A stretch of DNA of 5,621 nt from Bacteroidota bacterium (GTDB lineage: Bacteria > Bacteroidota > UBA10030 > UBA6906). Of this stretch, positions 1 to 4,829 are shown in pieces. The stretch is from assembly GCA_016844425.1 (NCBI GenBank), contig JAERML010000107.1, positions 1 to 5,621 on the forward strand, given 5' to 3'. How positions within the stretch are numbered: position 1 is the first letter of the stretch; every line of letters starts with the position of its first letter. The notes beneath the pieces were generated by a model. That model did not search any database. It saw only the letters and a program-made list of their open reading frames with translations, and was not told where the DNA came from. The translations under genes and the position numbers were made by a program.

Positions 1-617
1 ACCTGACCTTTGCTTGCGATCAGTTGAGCCATGCCCGTTGCGGCGGCCAGGAGATCGACGTGAGGGACGACCTTGTTGACCAATCCGATACGGAGTGCCT
101 CCTGAGCGTCGACTTGGTTGCCGGTGAGGATGAATTCCATCGCTCGTCCACGTCCGATGAGCCGGGCGAGTCGCTGCGTGCCACCATAGCCGGGTATGAC
201 GCCAAGGTTCACCTCGGGCTGCCCGAACTTCGCGTTCTCGGATGCGATCCTAATGTGGCATGCCAGTGCCAGCTCGCATCCGCCGCCCAGTGCATACCCG
301 TTCACAGCCGCAATCACAGGCTTCCCCAGGTTCTCGATCAAATCAAAAACCTCCTGACCCCCGGCTGAGAATTCCCTCCCCGTCACCGCGTTCAACGTTG
401 TCAGTTCTTTGATGTCGGTCCCCGCAACAAACGCTTTGTCGCCGGCACCCGTGAGGATGACGACATCAACCTGCGAATCGGTCTTGAGTGCAGTGAAAAG
501 TGATTTCAGGTCTGACTTTGCCTGCGCATTCAACGCGTTCAACTTGTCAGGCCGGTTGACCGTGACGGTAGCGACGCGTGTGTCGACAGAAAGGAGGAGC
601 GTGTGGAAGGTGGTCAT
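1..617 (-). CDS. Enoyl-CoA hydratase/isomerase family protein (crotonase), 3' end outside window
   Basis: Probable short-chain enoyl-CoA hydratase, which adds water across trans-2-enoyl-CoA in fatty-acid or related acyl-CoA breakdown in the cytoplasm. The first 205 codons are visible; the family is usually about 255-265 residues, so about 50 C-terminal residues lie left of base 1. Visible crotonase landmarks are NRPDKLNALN (about residues 21-30), the oxyanion-hole stretch AFVAGTDIKEL (about 62-72), GGGCELALAC (about 112-121) and GQPEVNLGVIPGYGGTQRL (about 134-152). Both Glu residues matching the catalytic pair of rat enoyl-CoA hydratase (Glu144, Glu164) are present, favouring a true hydratase over an isomerase. 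The residue after ALAC is His where Asp is usual. ATG at 617 gives the normal family N-terminus. No clear Shine-Dalgarno is seen, but the upstream stop is only 7 nt away, so translational coupling is likely. Substrate chain length cannot be read from sequence. Confidence 0.93.
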   Translation of the reverse strand, partial: MTTFHTLLLSVDTRVATVTVNRPDKLNALNAQAKSDLKSLFTALKTDSQVDVVILTGAGDKAFVAGTDIKELTTLNAVTGREFSAGGQEVFDLIENLGKPVIAAVNGYALGGGCELALACHIRIASENAKFGQPEVNLGVIPGYGGTQRLARLIGRGRAMEFILTGNQVDAQEALRIGLVNKVVPHVDLLAAATGMAQLIASKGQ

Positions 618-624
618 TGTAGAT

Positions 625-1230
625 CTAGAATGTGATGGATTTGAATCGAAGGCCGAATTGAACACCGATGTTCTTCATGTCGGAGAACGATGAGTACCGG
701 ATTCCGAACTCAAAGAAGCTCACGCCAAAACCAGCCACAAAGTTGTATCCCGCCTTTGTCTGATCACTCATCGGAAGAGTGCCATTGATAAAGTGGAGAA
801 CTCCTTCCGCCCCAACAAAGAACATCACCTTGTCAGGACTAACTGTGGGAACATAGAAGTGAACTCCGAGCGCGAGAGGGTACGTATTGAAATCCTCGGA
901 ACGGAGCGTTTCACCAACACCCTGAGGTGAAGCGAGCACATTGTATTCGTGGGGCCTGTAAAACCAGTTGATTCCGCCACCAAACATCAATGCAACGTTC
1001 GGGAGACGTGCGTGAAACGCCCTGACCTGGAAGGCCAGCCCTGTTCCGGAGAATTGCACTTTTCCCGGTCCATAGAAACCGGGGGTTACGATGTATTCGC
1101 CTGGAAGGAACTTGACCAGGCTCGCGCCCGGCAAAAGTCGCCACCCGGACTCGCTATCATCATCACAGTGAACAAGAGACGGAACGATGAGAGAGACAAA
1201 CACCAACATCGAAATACACGCGGACTTCAT
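625..1230 (-). CDS. Small secreted beta-rich protein, probable outer-membrane beta-barrel
   Basis: A 201-residue protein I cannot assign to a named family. It begins with a signal peptide: a Lys at residue 2, a hydrophobic stretch MLVFVSLIVPSLV (about 8-20), then His-Cys followed by an acidic DDDSES segment. LVHC resembles a lipobox, but His at -1 is atypical, so signal peptidase I cleavage is the safer reading. The mature part is rich in Gly and aromatic residues with alternating hydrophobic patterning (GFGVSFFEFGIRYSS, IGVQFGLRF) and ends in Phe, as many outer-membrane barrels do. Length would suit a roughly 8-strand barrel. The start is decided by a strong GGAGG 5 nt upstream of ATG 1230; a longer frame reaching 1497 would run into the nucleotidyltransferase gene and lacks this support. 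It lies 32 nt after that gene and 7 nt before the crotonase. Its function is unknown. Confidence 0.85.
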   Translation of the reverse strand: MKSACISMLVFVSLIVPSLVHCDDDSESGWRLLPGASLVKFLPGEYIVTPGFYGPGKVQFSGTGLAFQVRAFHARLPNVALMFGGGINWFYRPHEYNVLASPQGVGETLRSEDFNTYPLALGVHFYVPTVSPDKVMFFVGAEGVLHFINGTLPMSDQTKAGYNFVAGFGVSFFEFGIRYSSFSDMKNIGVQFGLRFKSITF

Positions 1231-1235
1231 GGCTT

Positions 1236-1240
1236 CCTCC
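1236..1240 (-). promoter_or_regulatory. Ribosome binding site of the small membrane-protein gene
   Basis: GGAGG on the minus strand lies 5 nt before ATG 1230. It fixes the start of the 201-residue secreted protein, puts the signal peptide at the N-terminus, and rules out the longer in-frame opening. Confidence 0.8.
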
Positions 1241-1262
1241 GGCTTGATGAAACTTCGACTGC

Positions 1263-2327
1263 TTACACTACTTCCACCCTGCTTTGATCCCCAATCATGA
1301 ACCGATGTACTCTCGGCTTGCCGCTTGCTTCCACCACCTCCACGTCGTTGCCGAGGATACTCCCCTCGAGACGGATGCCAACGTTCAGCACTCGACAATC
1401 CCGCAGAATAATACTGTACTCGACCTCGCTTTTCCTGATGACAGTGTTGTTGCCGACCGCTGTGAACGGACCGATGTAGGAATCCTCGATGACACAATTC
1501 TCGCCGATGATTGCCGGACCGCGCACCACACTATTAATGATCTTTGCCCCTTTCTCCACCACCACCTTTCCAACCACAACCGAGTGCGCATCCACGCTCC
1601 CTTTGATTTCCGGTGTAATATTGTCAAGGATGAGACGGTTTGCTTCCAGCAGATCGCTCGGCTTGCCGGTGTCTTTCCACCAGCCCGTGATCTCAGTATA
1701 CCCGACTTTGTACCCTTTGTCAATCAAATATTGGTGCGCGTCGGAGATTTCAAGCTCCCCTCTGCCGCTCGGTTTGATGGCCTTGACCGCCTCGAAGATA
1801 GTACTGTCGTACAGGTAAATACCAGAGACCGCGTAACTGCTCTTGGGGTTCTTCGGTTTTTCTTCCACCGAAATGATCCGTCCGTCTTTGATCTCGGGAA
1901 CGCCGAAGCGCTCGGGGTCTTTCACTTTCGCCAGCGTAAGGAAACAATTCGAGTCGCTCTTGAGAAACTCATCAACGAAGCGCTTCACACCACCCACCAC
2001 CATGTTATCACCCAGATAGAAGATGAATTTGTCCTTCCCCATGTACTGCTCGGCCAGCGCCACCACCTGCGCCAGTCCACCAGGTGTCAATTGACGGATG
2101 TATGTGATCTTCGCACCCCAACGGGAACCATCGCCAATCGCCTTCGGCACTTCGTCGCTGTCTGCATTGATCACGATGGCGATCTCCTTGATCCCGGCCA
2201 ACGTTGCAGCTTCAATGGCATAATGAAGGATCGGTTTGTTAGCGATAGGAATGAGGTGCTTGTTCTGCGTGTGGGTGATTGGGCGGAGCCGTGTGCCGCG
2301 GCCTCCGCTGGCAATGAGTGCTTTCAA
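1263..2327 (-). CDS. Sugar-1-phosphate nucleotidyltransferase, long RmlA-like (glucose-1-phosphate thymidylyltransferase type), TTG start
   Basis: Predicted cytoplasmic enzyme joining a sugar-1-phosphate to an NTP to give an NDP-sugar and pyrophosphate. It has 354 residues, matching the long RmlA-type class. The N-terminal NTP-transferase domain (about 1-235) shows the nucleotide loop GGRGTRLRP (8-16), Lys23 in NKHLIPIANKP, the metal-site motif YLGDN (Asp107), FGVPEI followed by VEEKP, and WWKDTGKPSDLLEANR near 215-230. From about 240 to 350 hexapeptide-like repeats (GAKIINSVVRGPAIIGENC and similar) form a left-handed beta-helix, as in long RmlA and GlmU-like proteins. The start is TTG, not ATG: it gives the standard MKALIASGGRGTRLRP N-terminus and has AGGAG 5 nt upstream. 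TTG overlaps the previous gene's stop as TTGA, implying translational coupling. Product could be dTDP-glucose, but UDP or another nucleotide cannot be excluded. The stop is TAA. Confidence 0.93.
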   Translation of the reverse strand: MKALIASGGRGTRLRPITHTQNKHLIPIANKPILHYAIEAATLAGIKEIAIVINADSDEVPKAIGDGSRWGAKITYIRQLTPGGLAQVVALAEQYMGKDKFIFYLGDNMVVGGVKRFVDEFLKSDSNCFLTLAKVKDPERFGVPEIKDGRIISVEEKPKNPKSSYAVSGIYLYDSTIFEAVKAIKPSGRGELEISDAHQYLIDKGYKVGYTEITGWWKDTGKPSDLLEANRLILDNITPEIKGSVDAHSVVVGKVVVEKGAKIINSVVRGPAIIGENCVIEDSYIGPFTAVGNNTVIRKSEVEYSIILRDCRVLNVGIRLEGSILGNDVEVVEASGKPRVHRFMIGDQSRVEVV

Positions 2328-3256
2328 TTTTTCTCCTGTAGTGTAGGGAGTAGACTCTGATATGAGTGAATGAGATGGATCAGCGCGTCGGCCTGTCGGC
2401 TGTCAATCGACCCCTTGGCAACGGCAAGCTTGACAGTTTCAAGGGACATGGTCGCAAAATAAGGGATCAGCGCCGGTACATGATCCCGGAGTGCTACAAA
2501 ATGGTCACGGACCGTCTCCACGCCACCCCGCGCAATTGGCCCACTGAGAGCTCGTGCAGGAGAGGTCATCTCGTTATTGTGAAGTGTCGCCATGATGATC
2601 GGTTTGAACACGCGGAAGAAGTCTCTTTCTTTCGTCCTCAATCGTTCGAACATCAACTCCAATGTCCAGAGCAGCGTTGTCACGTGGTTCGAGGCCACCA
2701 CACAAGCAGCGTGATACAACGTCCGGAGTTCGGGAGGAATAACAATCACCTTCCCCTCAAGCCTTGAGGCAAAGGCCTTCGCCTTCCGCACTGCAACCAG
2801 CTCTCCGTCCACGCCGTAGTAGATTCCTCGTGCGCGTTCAACAATTGCACGTGGTTCAAAATTACGCGGAAAGGTCTGGAGAGGGTGGAAAGAAAAAACG
2901 GTCGCCCCCTTCCTCCGGAGCGGCTCCAGCACATCCGACGTCAGCATACCGGATGCGTGGCACACGCTCAACCGCTGGAACGGCAGTTGTTCTACCTGTG
3001 AGAGCGCTGTTGCAACATCCTGAACGGCCGAGTGTGGCGTGGTGATGTAAACAATGTCAGTCTGAGAAGGGATGGCGGACAGCGAATCCGACACGTTCTT
3101 ACACCGGAGAAACCTGCCCGCTTTGCGCGCGGAAACCTTGGAGCGGGAGACTACACAGGAGATGGTGTTTCCATTCTCCACGAGTACCTTTCCAAGAACC
3201 GACCCGACCTTCCCCGCACCGACGATCGCGATATTCCACTTCCGTTGACGGCTCAT
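2324..3256 (-). CDS. Rossmann-like and DUF2520 domain protein (predicted NAD(P)-dependent oxidoreductase)
   Basis: A 310-residue two-domain protein of the Rossmann-DUF2520 family (COG5495-like), whose substrate is not established. The N-terminal half is a Rossmann fold: NIAIVGAGKVGSVLG (8-22) carries the GxGxxG dinucleotide loop, and DIVYITTPHSAV (67-78) resembles the strand-turn segment of F420/NADP-dependent and 6-phosphogluconate-type dehydrogenases. HASG (100-103) and FHPLQTFP (123-130) are typical of this family at the domain junction. The C-terminal helical DUF2520 part contains the YHAACVVASNHVTTLL stretch (about 180-195). ATG 3256 is the only start after an in-frame TAA a few codons upstream. 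Its Shine-Dalgarno is poor, with GGGAG ending 1 nt from the ATG. The stop TGA overlaps the next gene's TTG. It lies 15 nt after the ancestral Memo stop. An oxidoreductase role is inferred from the fold only. Confidence 0.9.
   Translation of the reverse strand: MSRQRKWNIAIVGAGKVGSVLGKVLVENGNTISCVVSRSKVSARKAGRFLRCKNVSDSLSAIPSQTDIVYITTPHSAVQDVATALSQVEQLPFQRLSVCHASGMLTSDVLEPLRRKGATVFSFHPLQTFPRNFEPRAIVERARGIYYGVDGELVAVRKAKAFASRLEGKVIVIPPELRTLYHAACVVASNHVTTLLWTLELMFERLRTKERDFFRVFKPIIMATLHNNEMTSPARALSGPIARGGVETVRDHFVALRDHVPALIPYFATMSLETVKLAVAKGSIDSRQADALIHLIHSYQSLLPTLQEKN
2333..2337 (-). promoter_or_regulatory. Ribosome binding site supporting the TTG start
   Basis: AGGAG on the minus strand lies 5 nt before TTG 2327, inside the last codons of the DUF2520 gene (it encodes part of the QEKN C-terminus). 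It is the main sequence support for choosing the non-ATG start of the nucleotidyltransferase, and for coupled translation across the TTGA junction. Confidence 0.75.
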
Positions 3257-3271
3257 GCTCCCGGTTTGATG

Positions 3272-3331
3272 TTATGCATAAGCTGCGGCAGAGAGATACC
3301 CTACGACGGCGTTGCGTTCTCCAGTCGCGTC
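3272..3331 (-). pseudogene. Orphaned C-terminal tail of the Memo gene downstream of the in-frame TGA
   Basis: Directly after TGA (3334-3332) the same frame encodes DATGERNAVVGYLSAAAYA, then TAA (3274-3272). With Gly at the TGA position this restores the NSGDxTG...VVGY(x)AA ending known from Memo proteins and a 273-residue protein of normal length. A single base change at 3334 (plus-strand A instead of C, i.e. TGA instead of GGA) explains the break. The TAA is 15 nt before the next gene, in keeping with the tight spacing elsewhere in the cluster; measured from the TGA the gap would be 75 nt. Confidence 0.88.
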
Positions 3332-4093
3332 TCAGGAGTTGCAGTGATGCAGAATCTCCATATTTCGGACACCGCGTCGATGCAATGCCATCATCACGGC
3401 TACGGTCGGACCACCACCACAGGCTTCCGTCTTTTCCGTTTCCAGGTTGTTCATCAATCCTTCATAATCAAAACGACGGACATCCTCTACCACCACGTTG
3501 TCCAACCGGTCCGCGACTTCTGCTGTGTGGTAGTGTGAGAGGTCGGTGCTGGCCACAAGAAGAATATCGTCCTTCGTCACCCTTGCAAGAGCTTCTCCCA
3601 ACGCAAAGCAGTTTTCTCTCCCTTGATCTCCAACCACAACCGGCAACAGCTTGAACTCTCCCAACACATGCTGGAGAAACGGCAATTGCACTTCGATCGC
3701 ATGCTCGGACCCATGGCCGGAAGGTGAGGCCTCCACCTTCGCACAATTCGCGAGGAGATCCTTCCGCAATTCTGTATCAATCAACACATTCCCCAATGGC
3801 GTTGAATACGAGTCACCGGGGTAGACAGACATCCCTTTGAAGTACTCCCGATGACTCGGAGAGACAATCACCACCGCTCTGAAAGAAGTATGGCGTAGAA
3901 GGGAATACGCATACGCGGCGGTCAAACCAGAAAACTGATATCCTGCATGAGGTGCGATGATTCCCAAAACTTTGCCGGTGAGTTCCCGTGGCTCCACGCG
4001 AGCAAACAGCTCCTCAAGCTGCCTGGTCAGTTCATCAGCACGGCCGGGATAGAAGAGGCCGCACACCACGCACGGACGGTGAAGGATCTTCAT
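3332..4093 (-). CDS. amrB: AmmeMemoRadiSam system protein B (Memo family), C-terminus cut by an in-frame TGA
   Basis: Memo-family protein, structurally related to extradiol-type dioxygenases. Bacterial and archaeal members often pair with AMMECR1 and a radical SAM enzyme; the biochemical role of the trio is unsettled. The reading to the first stop is 253 residues, slightly short for the family. Putative metal ligands match human MEMO1 closely: His49 in APHAGYQFSG, His81 in SPSHREYF, and Cys225 in ACGGGPTVAVMMAL (human Cys244). STDLSHYH (182-189) and GSEHAIEVQLPFLQ (128-141) are also family-typical. The start ATG overlaps the AMMECR1 stop as ATGA, with GGGGAG 8 nt upstream. The reading frame hits TGA directly after HHCNS, where relatives continue with Gly-Asp; 19 more family-like codons follow in frame. 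The product is therefore either truncated by about 20 residues, losing a conserved C-terminal element, or the stop is a sequence error or is read through. Confidence 0.92.
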   Translation of the reverse strand: MKILHRPCVVCGLFYPGRADELTRQLEELFARVEPRELTGKVLGIIAPHAGYQFSGLTAAYAYSLLRHTSFRAVVIVSPSHREYFKGMSVYPGDSYSTPLGNVLIDTELRKDLLANCAKVEASPSGHGSEHAIEVQLPFLQHVLGEFKLLPVVVGDQGRENCFALGEALARVTKDDILLVASTDLSHYHTAEVADRLDNVVVEDVRRFDYEGLMNNLETEKTEACGGGPTVAVMMALHRRGVRNMEILHHCNS

Positions 4094-4659
4094 GAAGCAC
4101 TCTCCCCTTCCACAATCTCCGCTTCATTCACGATCTCAGCACTAAACACAAAGATCCGAGCATCCGGCTCACGCCACGCCGAAGGATAGAGCCCGGACTT
4201 CTTCGCCACCGCATCGAGAAACGCCTCGCGATCCCATCCGTATTCGGTCGCTACCTGAGGAAGCAGGAGCCCTCTGTTCATTCCCACTTCGAGCAGAAGC
4301 CCGTGAGTTCCAACCTCTATCTCCTCAATGGCGGTGATGTGCCGAAGAGGTGAGAGGATTGAGATTTCGATGATTGCGTGTTCGAATTCTGGAAGGGTTA
4401 CCGGGAGAAACCGGGGATCTTCACACGCCGCCTTGCGGGCAACGTCCGCCACCACCTCGGCCAGAGGGCGAGGCGATTCTACGTAACCGATGCACCCGCG
4501 AAGCTCGCGGCCCAATCTGATGGTAACGAATGCACCCCGCGGACGCGACAACTCTTCATTAATCGTACCCGGCTCGGCGTATGGTCTATTCTGGATGGCG
4601 CTGAGAATAGCCTCTCGTGCAATCCCCAACAACTCTCGCTTTGCATCAAGTGTCAACAT
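4090..4659 (-). CDS. amrA: AmmeMemoRadiSam system protein A (AMMECR1 domain)
   Basis: A 189-residue protein made almost entirely of one AMMECR1 domain. The family is widespread, but its biochemical activity is not established. It commonly neighbours, or is fused to, Memo and a radical SAM protein. Visible landmarks are RGAFVTI (41-47), the hallmark LRGCIG (53-58), an EDPRF segment (80-84) where relatives also have D-P-R-F, EISILSP (98-104), and RGLLLPQVATEYGWDREAFL around 129-148. Length is normal for a stand-alone domain. ATG 4659 is the first start codon after an in-frame TAG five codons upstream, so the start is well constrained, although only a weak GGGA is seen upstream. It appears to be the first gene of the minus-strand operon, and its TGA overlaps the Memo ATG (ATGA). 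The protein is cytoplasmic, with no signal peptide. Confidence 0.94.
   Translation of the reverse strand: MLTLDAKRELLGIAREAILSAIQNRPYAEPGTINEELSRPRGAFVTIRLGRELRGCIGYVESPRPLAEVVADVARKAACEDPRFLPVTLPEFEHAIIEISILSPLRHITAIEEIEVGTHGLLLEVGMNRGLLLPQVATEYGWDREAFLDAVAKKSGLYPSAWREPDARIFVFSAEIVNEAEIVEGESAS
4102..4107 (-). promoter_or_regulatory. Ribosome binding site of the Memo gene
   Basis: GGGGAG on the minus strand lies 8 nt before ATG 4093, within the last codons of the AMMECR1 gene. It supports the ATGA-overlap start and coupled expression of the two partners. Confidence 0.65.
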
Positions 4660-4663
4660 GGTC

Positions 4664-4680
4664 GAGAGTCCCTATCGTAA
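4664..4680 (+). repeat. Left arm of a gapped inverted repeat in the divergent intergenic region
   Basis: Plus-strand GAGTCCCTATCGTAA (within 4664-4680) is the reverse complement of the right arm at 4774-4788 except for one extra C. The arm sits immediately upstream of the AMMECR1 start, overlapping the predicted leader or transcription start. Confidence 0.5.
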
Positions 4681-4687
4681 CTGGAGC

Positions 4688-4716
4688 AACGTAACCAATT
4701 CGCGAGAGAGATTCAA
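4688..4716 (-). promoter_or_regulatory. Candidate sigma70-type promoter for the minus-strand operon
   Basis: On the minus strand TTGAAT (4716-4711) and TACGTT (4693-4688) are separated by exactly 17 nt. They match the -35 consensus at 4 of 6 and the -10 consensus at 3 of 6, including its first two and last bases. Transcription would begin near 4680, leaving a 5' leader of about 20 nt before the AMMECR1 ATG. Position and spacing are good but the -10 match is modest, and if the organism belongs to the Bacteroidota the promoter rules would differ. Confidence 0.3.
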
Positions 4717-4773
4717 GATAGTGTTTCACATCGGCGGCAGCGTTTCTTGCTTCTCTAGCCATGCTTGACTACA

Positions 4774-4788
4774 TTACGATAGGACTCT
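4774..4788 (+). repeat. Right arm of the gapped inverted repeat
   Basis: TTACGATAGGACTC here and TTACGATAGGGACTC read on the opposite strand at 4680-4666 are the same motif with a one-base difference. The arms are about 93 nt apart, so each precedes one of the two divergent genes in the same orientation relative to that gene. This could be a pair of regulator sites or matching promoter/leader elements; coincidence is not excluded. Confidence 0.5.
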
Positions 4789-4829
4789 TCTCTTTTTGGT
4801 ATCCTCACTTACAACACCTGAAGCGATTC

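Larger units (their letters stand above)
4660..4829. other. Divergent intergenic region between AMMECR1 and phosphohexomutase genes
   Basis: A 170-nt region without a convincing gene. It contains the candidate promoter for the minus-strand cluster, the two inverted-repeat arms, and a weak plus-strand candidate (TTGCTT at 4747-4752, 17 nt, TACATT at 4770-4775) for the mutase. No rho-independent terminator is expected between divergent genes and none was seen. Confidence 0.6.

Noticed and set aside
1231..1497. Upstream extension of the small membrane-protein frame to 290 residues
   Set aside because: The extension overlaps the nucleotidyltransferase coding region in another frame, would bury the signal peptide, and ignores the strong GGAGG just before ATG 1230.
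1284..2360. 358-codon plus-strand open frame
   Set aside because: It is exactly antisense to the well-supported nucleotidyltransferase gene; its translation shows no recognisable motif and is rich in His/Arg/Asp as expected of an antisense shadow.
3305..3334. Selenocysteine insertion at the Memo TGA
   Set aside because: The family residue is Gly rather than Cys, and the stem after the TGA is short, bulged and has a large loop that does not begin with G, so a bacterial SECIS is not convincing.
3032..3654. Plus-strand open frames opposite the DUF2520 and Memo genes
   Set aside because: They are antisense to genes with clear family motifs, contain no motifs themselves, and lack ribosome sites.
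4646..4762. 38-codon minus-strand frame (starts MAREARNAAADV) overlapping the AMMECR1 start by 14 nt
   Set aside because: The translation looks protein-like, but there is no Shine-Dalgarno, its third-position GC appears lower than that of the neighbouring genes, I recognise no family, and it covers the candidate promoter. It is worth a conservation check but not supported as a gene.
4761..4829. N-terminal extension of the mutase to ATG 4761
   Set aside because: The frame is open, but the extra 23 residues precede the usual family N-terminus, have no ribosome site, and overlap the intergenic inverted repeat.
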